Positions 1 to 7,299 of a stretch of DNA of 13,234 nt are shown piece after piece; position 1 is the stretch's first letter, and each line of letters begins with the position of its first letter. The DNA comes from Nanobdellota archaeon. GTDB taxonomy: Archaea > Nanobdellota > Nanobdellia > SCGC-AAA011-G17 > GW2011-AR17. The stretch spans positions 1 to 13,234 of the forward strand of contig JASEIA010000038.1 in the NCBI GenBank assembly GCA_030018575.1, written 5' to 3'. The translations under genes and the position numbers were made by a program. A model generated the notes under the pieces. That model did not search any database. It was given only the letters and a program-made list of their open reading frames with translations, and was not told the origin of the DNA.

Positions 1-426
1 GAATAGTATTCCAAAAACATACATGGGTATCCTGCAATAATCCTCTGATTTAGATATTGCCTCGCCAAGCAGAATAGCCCTATCCGGAAACCATACAGGT
101 CTTATCCTAGTAACATTGGAAAAATCCTGACCTGAAAGCATGCAGGATGCGCCTATAATATAATTGCTTAAAGCAGGTTCCCCCATAGCAGAAAGTCCGG
201 GATAAGAATCATGCGGATAGAACCACAATACTGCTGTCGGCAGCGCGCTCATGTCATCATTCCAAAGCCCGGGCTCAGTCGGGTAAATAAACCTGACTGT
301 TATGCCAAGCAGGATTATGATTATAAAGAGAGAAAGCAAAATTTTATCTTTTCTGATTTCTGAAAAGCTATTGCCAATGCTTTTTTTACTTTCTGAACCA
401 ATATCAGAGATATCCTCTTCTGCCAT
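1..426 (-). CDS. PMT/ArnT-like membrane glycosyltransferase, N-terminal part (runs off left edge)
   Basis: An open frame of 142 codons begins with ATG at 426 (minus strand) and is still open at base 1, so the C-terminus lies outside the window. It has a charged N-terminus (MAEEDISDIG), one strong membrane helix at about residues 29-48, then an extracytoplasmic loop with an acidic pair, Asp57-Asp58, in WNDDM. Further on, GEPALSNYIIG (about 82-92) resembles the HPPL-like segment that follows the acidic motif in PMT/ArnT-type GT-C enzymes. That family transfers sugar from a polyprenyl-phosphate donor on the outer face of the membrane. The start is supported by a TATA box about 27 nt upstream, as for a leaderless mRNA. 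The neighbouring radical SAM gene is on the same strand 75 nt upstream. The GT-C family is inferred from topology and loop motif only; donor and acceptor are unknown. Confidence 0.72.
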   Translation of the reverse strand, partial: MAEEDISDIGSESKKSIGNSFSEIRKDKILLSLFIIIILLGITVRFIYPTEPGLWNDDMSALPTAVLWFYPHDSYPGLSAMGEPALSNYIIGASCMLSGQDFSNVTRIRPVWFPDRAILLGEAISKSEDYCRIPMYVFGILF

Positions 427-449
427 TTGAATTTGAAAAGCGCATACAG

Positions 450-457
450 TTTATAAA
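450..457 (-). promoter_or_regulatory. TATA box for the 1-426 gene
   Basis: The minus strand reads CTTTATAAAC here. The box centre is about 27 nt from the ATG at 426, the distance expected between an archaeal TATA box and a transcription start, so the mRNA is probably leaderless. The gene may therefore be transcribed separately from the radical SAM gene upstream. Confidence 0.6.
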
Positions 458-464
458 GATTTAC

Positions 465-497
465 TTGGAATTTCAGGAATCCATCAATGAAATCCAA
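465..497. repeat. Imperfect inverted repeat between radical SAM gene and next promoter
   Basis: TTGGAATTTCA (465-475) pairs with TGAAATCCAA (488-497) with one bulged base and a 12-nt loop. It lies 5 nt after the radical SAM stop codon and just upstream of the TATA box of the 1-426 gene. It could be a 3'-end hairpin of the radical SAM mRNA or a regulator site for the next promoter. There is no clean T-tract after it, so a terminator role is not established. Confidence 0.4.
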
Positions 498-501
498 ATA
501 A

Positions 502-2037
502 TTAAACCCTGTACCTCACCTTGTCATACCACACTTTCACAGAAGTCGGAAGAATGTTCCTGTAAAGCGGCTTTGCAACATGCTCCCTGAAATAATCCCC
601 TGCCTGCACAAACTGCCCCGCAGTATAAGTGGGAATAGTGTGCTTTAGGTTGTAATCAACAGCTTTCTTTGATATCAGCTTCTTCAACAAAGGAGCAGGA
701 ATTATCCCATATCTCTTTTCAGTCACAGGTCCCCTCATTAGATTTAAGATGAGATTAAGGTAAGCATTCTTTTTTTTCAGCTTTATGTGATTCCACCTGT
801 CCCAGTAATTCAAATGAGAGGCAGAATCCTTTTTTGACTTGATAATTCCGTCTGCAATTGCCTTTTCATAAAGCGGAGTGCCAAGAAAGAAAACAAGATT
901 ATTTACTGAAAGGAAATAAGGCTTTGGTATTTCCATCAGGATTTTAATGCTGTCCAGGACATCCTCGGGATTTTCATAAGGATTTGTTGTTATCATGTCA
1001 TACATCACTGCAAGCCTGCCCTTGAACTTGTTTGCGATTTTCACAGCCCTCAGAACCTGCTCTCTCTTGATGAATCTCTTGTAAACCTCAAAATTTACCC
1101 TGTCAGAGCCGGATTGTATTCCAATTATTATGTCAGTAAGCCCTGCATCAACAAGCAATTGAAGCTTTTCCTCGCTCATTGTTGTCGGGTCTGCAAGGCA
1201 TTTCCACCTTACGCCTACCTCTTTCTGGTATCTTTCTGCAAATTCCTTTATGTCAGAAAGTGGCCTTGCAAAAAAGGTTTCATCGCGGATGTCAAAGACG
1301 CCAACTGAAGGAAATTTGTCTCTGAGCCTTCTAAGCTCTTTGATTACATAATCTATAGTATAGCCCCTCAAAAGTTTTCCGTGCCCGTGATATAATTGCC
1401 TGTATAGGAAATTGCTGCAATAAGCGCACGCATTCGGGCAGCCCCTTGTTGTCATGAAAAATATCATACCGTTCAGGTGTTTCTCCCTGAATGGAACAAG
1501 CTTGCTGCCTTCAAGCAGATAATGGTCTTCCAAATCATAATCAGGCGGCGCAAAGCAGTCAAGGCAGTCAGGCATGTTTTGGATGTCATTTTTTATTATT
1601 TCCTCGCCTTTCTTTATCCATAAATTAGGCACATCTGAATAATGCCTGCCTTCTTTCACCCTTTTTGCAAGCTCGAGCATTGCATCTTCTCCCTCTCCCC
1701 TGCAGACAATATCGCATTGCTTTATGCACATGTCAGAGGAGATTGTGGCATGCGGTCCGCCCCATACAATCGGGACATTAAGCTGTTTTAGATAATTGAT
1801 AAGCTGTTCAGCACGAACAGAAGTCGAGGCATAAGCAGACACCCCAATAAGCTTTGCATCATTGCATATTTCCTTAAGCTGGTGAAGAACAGCGCTTGAA
1901 TATTCCAAAGAATAATCCTCTGCCATTGGCATAAAAACCATTTTAACATCATATCTTTCGCGCTTCAGGCAGGAGGAGATTGTCCTCAATCCCTGGTCAG
2001 AGGGATAGGTTGAAGTTGAGATTAGTACTATTTTCAT
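502..2037 (-). CDS. B12-binding-domain radical SAM enzyme (1)
   Basis: A 511-residue protein if translation starts at MKIVLIS. The first 150 or so residues have the Rossmann-like pattern of the cobalamin-binding domain of B12/radical SAM enzymes (LIGVSAYAS, VWGGPHAT, CRGEGED). No DxHxxG cobalamin-ligand motif is visible, as is usual in this class. The radical SAM core follows, with the cluster motif TTRGCPNACAYC giving Cys200, Cys204 and Cys207, which should hold a [4Fe-4S] cluster and bind S-adenosylmethionine. The 2037 start is preferred over an in-frame ATG at 2088 because a TATA box centred near 2063 is about 26 nt upstream and would lie inside the longer reading. Members of the class methylate unactivated carbons or rearrange lipids, tetrapyrroles and natural products; the substrate here is unknown. 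The gene is divergent from the GT2 gene, with glycosyltransferase genes on both sides. Confidence 0.88.
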   Translation of the reverse strand: MKIVLISTSTYPSDQGLRTISSCLKRERYDVKMVFMPMAEDYSLEYSSAVLHQLKEICNDAKLIGVSAYASTSVRAEQLINYLKQLNVPIVWGGPHATISSDMCIKQCDIVCRGEGEDAMLELAKRVKEGRHYSDVPNLWIKKGEEIIKNDIQNMPDCLDCFAPPDYDLEDHYLLEGSKLVPFREKHLNGMIFFMTTRGCPNACAYCSNFLYRQLYHGHGKLLRGYTIDYVIKELRRLRDKFPSVGVFDIRDETFFARPLSDIKEFAERYQKEVGVRWKCLADPTTMSEEKLQLLVDAGLTDIIIGIQSGSDRVNFEVYKRFIKREQVLRAVKIANKFKGRLAVMYDMITTNPYENPEDVLDSIKILMEIPKPYFLSVNNLVFFLGTPLYEKAIADGIIKSKKDSASHLNYWDRWNHIKLKKKNAYLNLILNLMRGPVTEKRYGIIPAPLLKKLISKKAVDYNLKHTIPTYTAGQFVQAGDYFREHVAKPLYRNILPTSVKVWYDKVRYRV

Positions 2038-2059
2038 AGGATTAATAGTATGTGAAGGG

Positions 2060-2066
2060 TTTAAAA
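2060..2066 (-). promoter_or_regulatory. TATA box for radical SAM gene 502-2037
   Basis: The minus strand reads GCTTTTAAACCC, about 26 nt upstream of the ATG at 2037. This predicts a leaderless transcript and decides the start codon, because the alternative ATG at 2088 lies upstream of this promoter element. Confidence 0.6.
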
Positions 2067-2087
2067 GCATTTTGCAGAAAACATTCA

Positions 2088-2100
2088 TGATTCTGAATCA
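2088..2100. promoter_or_regulatory. Perfect 13-bp palindrome midway between divergent promoters
   Basis: TGATTCTGAATCA is a perfect palindrome around a central T. Its centre (2094) is about 31 bp from the minus-strand TATA centre (2063) and about 28 bp from the plus-strand TATA centre (2122). The position suits a dimeric regulator controlling both the radical SAM gene and the GT2 gene. The palindrome is directly seen; operator function is inferred. Confidence 0.4.
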
Positions 2101-2118
2101 GGACCCACAACAAAAAGC

Positions 2119-2126
2119 TTTTAAAT
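2119..2126 (+). promoter_or_regulatory. TATA box for the GT2 gene
   Basis: AGCTTTTAAATCCC at this position matches the archaeal TATA pattern, and nearly the same word serves the divergent gene. A start about 26 nt downstream falls near 2148-2150, leaving a leader of roughly 20 nt before the ATG at 2171. AAGGA (2160-2164) is a plausible ribosome binding site 6 nt before that ATG. Confidence 0.55.
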
Positions 2127-2149
2127 CCCAATTAATTAAAAACATTAAG

Positions 2150-2161
2150 ATGTTAGAATAA
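2150..2161 (+). other. Possible leaderless mini-ORF (MLE-stop) in the GT2 leader
   Basis: ATG TTA GAA TAA starts at the position where transcription is predicted to begin from the TATA box centred at 2122. Its stop overlaps the AAGGA ribosome binding site and ends 9 nt before the GT2 start. If the mRNA starts at this ATG, ribosomes could translate it first. This may well be chance; no product is claimed. Confidence 0.2.
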
Positions 2162-2170
2162 GGAACTCAA

Positions 2171-2896
2171 ATGACAAAATGCGCCGTTATACTTCCGACT
2201 TATAATGAGCGGGAAAATATTGAATCCCTTATTAAAGATATATTCGATGTTTCATCAAAAAATGGCCTGCATATAAGCATAATCGTTGTGGATGATAATT
2301 CTCCTGATGGAACCGGAGATTTGGTAAGTAAACTTGCGCAGAAAAAGCATAAAAACAAGTTATATCTCATAGCAAGAGAAAGAAAACTCGGGCTGGGAAC
2401 CGCGCACATCGCAGGCTTTAAATTTGCGCTTGATAAAGGGTATGACTATATCATTACCATGGATGCGGATTTTTCACATAGCCCAAAATATCTACCTGAA
2501 ATGATAAATAAAATGGGTTCATGCGATATATGCATCGGCTCAAGATATGTTTATGGAGGGGGTACAAAAAATTGCAGTTATGGGCGAAAGATATTAAGCA
2601 AAGGGGCAAAATATCTCATACATAAAATGACAGGGCTTAAAGCAAGAGATTGCACAAATGCATTCAGATGCTATAAGCAAGTTGTCCTTAAAAAAATAGA
2701 AATTAACAATATACATTCCAATGGATACTCTTTTCTCATAGAAATGCTGTTTCTATGCCAGTCACAAGGATTCAAAATAAGGGAAATACCGATAATCTTT
2801 GAAAATAGGAAATTAGGAGCATCAAAAATTTCACGAAAGGAAATAATAAAGGGCATTAAATCATTACTACGGCTTGCATTAAAACGAATTTTTTAG
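2171..2896 (+). CDS. Polyprenyl-phosphate mannose/glucose synthase-like GT2
   Basis: A 241-residue glycosyltransferase of the dolichol-phosphate-mannose synthase type. In order: ILPTYNERENI (about 7-17), DDNSPDGT (41-48), RKLGLGTA (71-78), the metal-binding MDADFSHSP (97-105), GSRYVYGGG (123-131), DCTNAFRCY (160-168) and the C-terminal NRKLGASKIS (212-221). These are hallmarks of enzymes that move mannose or glucose from a nucleotide sugar to polyprenyl phosphate at the cytoplasmic membrane face. It stops after the catalytic domain with no C-terminal membrane helices, like the soluble-type DPM1 subclass. It would supply lipid-linked hexose to the GT-C membrane enzymes and AglB nearby. The choice of mannose, glucose or another hexose cannot be read from the sequence. 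It is divergently transcribed from radical SAM gene 502-2037. Confidence 0.9.
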   Translation: MTKCAVILPTYNERENIESLIKDIFDVSSKNGLHISIIVVDDNSPDGTGDLVSKLAQKKHKNKLYLIARERKLGLGTAHIAGFKFALDKGYDYIITMDADFSHSPKYLPEMINKMGSCDICIGSRYVYGGGTKNCSYGRKILSKGAKYLIHKMTGLKARDCTNAFRCYKQVVLKKIEINNIHSNGYSFLIEMLFLCQSQGFKIREIPIIFENRKLGASKISRKEIIKGIKSLLRLALKRIF

Positions 2897-2912
2897 GGTA
2901 AGATTAGCATAG

Positions 2913-2938
2913 TTTTTCTTAATTCCTGCTTAATTTTT
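2913..2938 (+). terminator. T-rich 3' end of the GT2 gene
   Basis: Two runs of five T (2913-2917 and 2934-2938) lie within 45 nt of the GT2 stop in the 93-bp gap between convergent genes. Archaeal termination often uses T-rich tracts without a hairpin, so this is a reasonable but weak assignment. Confidence 0.35.
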
Positions 2939-2989
2939 AAGGTCCATGAACCAATTCTGCAAAATGAATAATATAATCAGCAAGCGCTA

Positions 2990-4384
2990 TTAAATCGCTT
3001 TTTCATATACGCATATAGTCTGGTAGCACTTAACCTGCTTATATCCCTCTAGAGGCACTTTAGCGCCTTTGTTTGCCAAAAAAGGCAAGTTATCAGGGTA
3101 TTCCTTGTCTACATTCGCCAAATAGCTGAATGAGAGCCTTGCAATCTTGAAATTATTGAATTTTTTAAAAGGCGCTTCTTCAAACGTGTAAGTTGTTATA
3201 GCCTTGTCCTCGGTTTTGCTTGCGAGATATTCATCTAGCCAGATGATATGAGGGCGGTTATTCCATATATCCGCCGCCAAATTCAGTTCAAGGTTTCTGT
3301 CTGCTATTACAGCGTCATAGCCGAATTCGTTCAAGAACATATTTATATCCTGTTGGAGTGGTGTAGACATCTCGCCTATTCCTTGAAGCGAGTAAACAAT
3401 TATAAGCGGCAGACAAAGGCATACACTAATAATAAATTGCTTTTTTGACAAAATTCTTCCGAGATGATATATAGCAATAGGGGCTATGGGGAGAAGATAG
3501 TGCGATGCAATCCTATCGCCGCTGCCTGTAAATATAAAAAGAATAAATAATAAGTATGTTACCAATAAGTATAGTTCTTGTTTTAATCCTTCGCCATATA
3601 ATTTATACAACATGATGAATAAAGGAGATATCAACACGAATGTCCCTAATATGGCATATATGGAAGGGGAATAAAGTATATTATCGGAATGCATCCTTAG
3701 AAAGACAATTATATTCGCGCCTATGTACCTAAACAGGGAAAAATAAGCAGAACCGAATACAAAATAATCCACTATTAATTTGATGCTGAATCCTGCAGCC
3801 AATGACATTAAAAAAAACAAAAATTCCCTACAGCTTCTTTTATATAAAAAAATAATAACAAAAAAAAGCATAATAGGCCAAATAACTTCTGCAATTGCCC
3901 CGGCAATTCCAAGCAAAAGCCCTGAGAAAAGCATTAGTTGTATGCGCTTTGAATGTTCATATTTTTTCCAGTAAATATATGCTAAAAAGAAGAATAGCGT
4001 GCCCATAATGGCTGGATAGATTGCCCCATTCATTGCCAAAACAACAGGAGAAAGAAACCACAAAATAACAGCCTGTTGCGATTTGCTGTTTTTCCATAAA
4101 AGGTACCCGATAAGCGCCAATATAGCCACGCCCAATAAACGAACAAGCTGTAAGGATGGGTATAATTTCAATAAAATAGCACCAATCAGGGGATAGATAT
4201 TAGAATGAATCCAGAATAGCTTGATGTTATTGATTCCTATAAATGATTTCATAAATGTCTGATACTCAGGTCCATCGTGCGTCTTAACATCCGTTGAAAA
4301 AATAACAAATAGGCACATTAGCAGAATAATGGCAGAAATACACAGGATAAAATGCAATTTTTTAAATTGAAGATGATTTGACAT
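2990..4384 (-). CDS. GT39/PMT-like polytopic membrane glycosyltransferase
   Basis: A 464-residue protein. A first membrane helix (about 10-30) is followed by a loop with acidic residues, THDGPEYQTF (Asp37, Glu40), then HSNIYPLIGAILLKLYP (about 60-76), which resembles the HPPL-like segment of PMT/ArnT enzymes, and VRLLGVAILAL. About nine to eleven hydrophobic segments run to about residue 335. The last 130 or so residues are mostly soluble and probably extracytoplasmic. This is the plan of GT-C enzymes that use polyprenyl-phosphate sugars on the outer side of the membrane. It converges on the GT2 gene that may make its donor and diverges from aglB. The ATG at 4384 follows a TATA box by about 31 nt. 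The family is inferred from topology and loop motif; substrate and linkage are unknown. Confidence 0.75.
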   Translation of the reverse strand: MSNHLQFKKLHFILCISAIILLMCLFVIFSTDVKTHDGPEYQTFMKSFIGINNIKLFWIHSNIYPLIGAILLKLYPSLQLVRLLGVAILALIGYLLWKNSKSQQAVILWFLSPVVLAMNGAIYPAIMGTLFFFLAYIYWKKYEHSKRIQLMLFSGLLLGIAGAIAEVIWPIMLFFVIIFLYKRSCREFLFFLMSLAAGFSIKLIVDYFVFGSAYFSLFRYIGANIIVFLRMHSDNILYSPSIYAILGTFVLISPLFIMLYKLYGEGLKQELYLLVTYLLFILFIFTGSGDRIASHYLLPIAPIAIYHLGRILSKKQFIISVCLCLPLIIVYSLQGIGEMSTPLQQDINMFLNEFGYDAVIADRNLELNLAADIWNNRPHIIWLDEYLASKTEDKAITTYTFEEAPFKKFNNFKIARLSFSYLANVDKEYPDNLPFLANKGAKVPLEGYKQVKCYQTICVYEKAI

Positions 4385-4410
4385 TTGCCATATCTTAAAA
4401 TATCCTGATT

Positions 4411-4420
4411 GTTTTTAAAC
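4411..4420 (-). promoter_or_regulatory. TATA box for the 464-residue membrane glycosyltransferase
   Basis: The minus strand reads AAGTTTAAAAACAA, centred about 31 nt upstream of the ATG at 4384. Transcription would start within a few bases of the start codon. Confidence 0.5.
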
Positions 4421-4530
4421 TTAACGAAAGCAAGGTAATTGTATTCTCTCATGAAAGGCAGCAGAAACCTCTGATAAAAACAAATGCATTTCAGATTCAA
4501 CCTTTGAAAGCCGGAGAGTAAAGTGCAACT

Positions 4531-4547
4531 CCATTATGAACTAATGG
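4531..4547. promoter_or_regulatory. Inverted repeat upstream of the aglB TATA box
   Basis: CCATTA (4531-4536) and TAATGG (4542-4547) form a perfect 6-bp inverted repeat around TGAAC. It ends 17 bp upstream of the aglB TATA box, in the 212-bp gap between divergent genes. A regulator site is possible; a 6-bp match could also be chance in AT-rich DNA. Nothing else was recognised in the gap beyond the two TATA boxes. Confidence 0.25.
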
Positions 4548-4564
4548 TTCGCAACAGCAAAAAG

Positions 4565-4573
4565 TATATAAAC
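4565..4573 (+). promoter_or_regulatory. TATA box for aglB
   Basis: AAAGTATATAAACTATT is centred about 28 nt upstream of the aglB ATG at 4597. This predicts a leaderless aglB transcript that continues into the overlapping downstream gene. Confidence 0.65.
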
Positions 4574-4596
4574 TATTTACTGATTTATAATCAGGA

Positions 4597-7299
4597 ATGG
4601 AAGATAATGAATTATCTGTGGCGCAACATCATAATCCCGCCGAAACCGCAAATGAAACAGGCGAATCATTAAGCCAAGAGCTTCAGCAAAGAAAAAAAGA
4701 TATTATTGATAAACTGCAGAAACAGAAATCATGGCTGATTTATATTGCAATGCTGGCTATTGCTTGGTTCGGCTATTACATAAGGACAAGGAATCTCCCT
4801 CTATTGCAGGGCAAGTGGCTTCCTGACGTAGACAGCTATGCTTTCTTAAGGTATGCCGAGTACATTGTAGAGCATGGCAAGCTGATGGCAAATGATGTTT
4901 TGCGTTATTATCCTTTTGGCTTTGATCCGAGAAACGAGTTCGGAATTTTATCTTACTTAATAGCTTATCTCTACAAAATATTGCATCTATTCAACCCGAA
5001 TGCAACAGTAATTGACGCAGCAGCGCTTTATCCCCCCATATGCTTTTTCATAGCGGCAATATTTTTCTTTCTATTTGTAAAAAAACTATTTAATTATAAG
5101 ACCGCAATAGTCGCAACAGCTTTCTTAGCGGTTGTCCCTGCTTTCCTTTACAGGACAATGGCGGGAGTTGCGGATAAGGAAGCCCTGGCTGTTGCGTTAA
5201 TGTTTGCAGCGCTTTACTTCTTTACAGCTACAATGAAACCAGAACAGCCCAAACATTACATCACTTATTCGCTCCTGGCTGGTGCCTTTATAGGAATCCT
5301 TGGCGGAGTATGGGGCGGGGTGCAGTTTATTTTTATAACTATGGGGCTATATGGTATATTAGGCGTTTTCTTTGACATCTTTGAGAAAAAGCAAAAGCTT
5401 GCTTTCTGCATAAGCGTGCTTTCATGCTTTCCGATAATGATGGCGGTTTATCCTACCAGATACAACATAGATTCATTGGTTACATCCATGACAACGCAAA
5501 TATTTCTTTTGGGGCTTTTGGCAGTTATTATATCCATTGCAGCCCGCCATAAGGCAATGTCATCTATAAGGGAGAAAGCAGAAAAGAAGATGCCTTTTGG
5601 CCTTTTTGTATTGGTTTCAACCCTGATGCTTGCTTTTATAGCTCTTATAATATTTAAGGGTCCGGGAATGATTCTTAGCGCTATTAATGAAGCATGGAAT
5701 AACCTTACAGGAGCTTTTACAGAAACAAGATGGACGCTTACTGTCGCAGAAAACCGTCTCACATTCTTTACCGAATGGCTGTCCCAGTTCAGCTGGAAAT
5801 ACCTTATTATGGCTTTTGCAGGCGCTATTATGCTGTTCGCTGTGTGCATAAAAGGCATAAAAACAAAAAAAACAAGCAGCTGGGCCCTCATTGCCGCTTC
5901 TGCTGTATTCTTTTTGGCAATTCCTTTCAGCAGATATGCTCAAAATTCCTTGTTTAATGGCGATACAGCGGCTTCCCAAGTTTTGTACATAAGCGCATTG
6001 TTTGGCTTCCCTCTCTTGCTTGGCTACTTTTATGTGCGCTCTTACTACAAAGACAGGAAGCTGTTTGAAAGCATAAAGATAAACAATGCCATGTATGTAT
6101 TTGCGCTGGTATGGTTTACAGTCCTGTTGCTTGGCGGAAGGAGCGCTATAAGGCTTGTCTTTATATTAGCGCCGGCAACTGCGTTAATGGCGGGATATTT
6201 TACATTAGAAGCATTTGAATGGACAAGGAAACTAAAAAAAGACGCTTACAAAATAGCCGGATATATAGCTTTAGCCGCTGTAGTGGGAAGCGCATTCTAT
6301 GGATTCTCGCAGTCTTCCCTTACGCAGGCAAGTTATGTGGGCCCCAGCTTTAACATGCAATGGCAAAATTCCATGAGTTGGGTAAAGGAGAATACCCCTG
6401 AGAATGCGGTTTTTGCCCATTGGTGGGATTATGGCTATTGGGTGCAGTGGGGCGGCAAAAGAGCTACAATAGTTGACGGCGGAAACGCTATGGGCGGGGT
6501 TAATCATTTTGTCGGCAGGCATGTGCTTACTGCGCAAAATGAGACAGAGGCGCTTGAATTCCTTAAATCAAGGAATGTCTCCCATCTGCTTATAGTCTCT
6601 GATGAAATAGGAAAATACCCTGCATATTCTTCCATAGGCGCTGACAGGAACTATGACAGGTACTCGTGGATAAGCACATTTGCAATGCAGCCTAACCAAA
6701 TAAGGGAAACAAGAAACGAGACAGTTTATTTATTTGCAGGCGGCACTCCGCTGGATGATGACTTCATATACCAAGGCAAGTTATTCCCGGCGGGAAGCGC
6801 TGGCGTGGCTGGATTTTTCCTCCCTGTGCAAACCATAACAGTGAGCGATGGCAATGAAACAAAGAATGTACAGAAATTAGGCCAGCCTGAAGCGGTAATT
6901 GTCTATAACGGGCAGCAGACAAAAGTTCCGCTAAAGTGCGTGTTCATAAATAACCAAGAGGCAATATTTAATGCAAAAGACAGCCTTGAAGGATGCTTAA
7001 GGGTAATTCCGACTATAGAAGGGGACGGGAAGATGAATCCTCTTGGCGCTGCATTGTATCTCTCGCCTGAAGTGTACAAGGGGCTGTTTGCAAAGCTTTA
7101 CCTGCTTAACCAGGATTGGCCTAACATAAAACTTGCTTATTCAGATGAAAACACAGGAATGCCGCTTGCTCTTTATCAGGGAAGGCTTATAGGGCCGTTC
7201 AAGATATGGAAAGTTGATTATCCTGAAAATATCACCGTGCCGGAGGAGTACTATGGCAATATCCCAGCAGACCCTGAAGTGAGCAAGCCGAGACGATGA
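4597..7299 (+). CDS. aglB: AglB/STT3-type oligosaccharyltransferase
   Basis: A 900-residue catalytic subunit for protein N-glycosylation, moving a lipid-linked glycan to Asn in Asn-X-Ser/Thr on the outside of the cell. After a hydrophilic, Gln-rich leader (about 1-44) come roughly a dozen membrane helices to about residue 570 and then a soluble C-terminal domain. Family signatures: Asp77-Val-Asp79 in WLPDVDSYAFLRY (first acidic motif, metal site); Asp193-Lys-Glu195 in AGVADKEALAV (second acidic motif, as in DNE of eukaryotic STT3); the sequon-binding WWDYGYW at 609-615; and a DK-type motif beginning Asp669, with Lys673. The length is in the usual AglB range. The leader of more than 40 hydrophilic residues before the first helix is longer than expected. 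The start is supported by a TATA box 28 nt upstream. The stop overlaps the next gene by ATGA, implying coupled translation. Confidence 0.95.
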   Translation: MEDNELSVAQHHNPAETANETGESLSQELQQRKKDIIDKLQKQKSWLIYIAMLAIAWFGYYIRTRNLPLLQGKWLPDVDSYAFLRYAEYIVEHGKLMANDVLRYYPFGFDPRNEFGILSYLIAYLYKILHLFNPNATVIDAAALYPPICFFIAAIFFFLFVKKLFNYKTAIVATAFLAVVPAFLYRTMAGVADKEALAVALMFAALYFFTATMKPEQPKHYITYSLLAGAFIGILGGVWGGVQFIFITMGLYGILGVFFDIFEKKQKLAFCISVLSCFPIMMAVYPTRYNIDSLVTSMTTQIFLLGLLAVIISIAARHKAMSSIREKAEKKMPFGLFVLVSTLMLAFIALIIFKGPGMILSAINEAWNNLTGAFTETRWTLTVAENRLTFFTEWLSQFSWKYLIMAFAGAIMLFAVCIKGIKTKKTSSWALIAASAVFFLAIPFSRYAQNSLFNGDTAASQVLYISALFGFPLLLGYFYVRSYYKDRKLFESIKINNAMYVFALVWFTVLLLGGRSAIRLVFILAPATALMAGYFTLEAFEWTRKLKKDAYKIAGYIALAAVVGSAFYGFSQSSLTQASYVGPSFNMQWQNSMSWVKENTPENAVFAHWWDYGYWVQWGGKRATIVDGGNAMGGVNHFVGRHVLTAQNETEALEFLKSRNVSHLLIVSDEIGKYPAYSSIGADRNYDRYSWISTFAMQPNQIRETRNETVYLFAGGTPLDDDFIYQGKLFPAGSAGVAGFFLPVQTITVSDGNETKNVQKLGQPEAVIVYNGQQTKVPLKCVFINNQEAIFNAKDSLEGCLRVIPTIEGDGKMNPLGAALYLSPEVYKGLFAKLYLLNQDWPNIKLAYSDENTGMPLALYQGRLIGPFKIWKVDYPENITVPEEYYGNIPADPEVSKPRR

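Noticed and set aside
2038..2088. Longer N-terminus for radical SAM enzyme 1 from ATG 2088
   Set aside because: The extra 17 residues do not look like the family N-terminus, and the TATA box near 2063 lies inside this stretch, so MKIVLIS at 2037 is the better start.
4318..4500. 60-codon minus-strand frame overlapping the start of the 464-residue membrane protein
   Set aside because: It overlaps the TATA box and 5' end of the supported gene in another frame and has no recognisable features.
4385..4596. A small RNA or tRNA in the aglB upstream gap
   Set aside because: No cloverleaf or clear C/D-box pair was found; only the two TATA boxes and a 6-bp inverted repeat stand out.
5448..5979. Open frames of 120-147 codons opposite aglB
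   Set aside because: They lie antisense within a well-supported gene, show no family motif, and are explained by its codon pattern.
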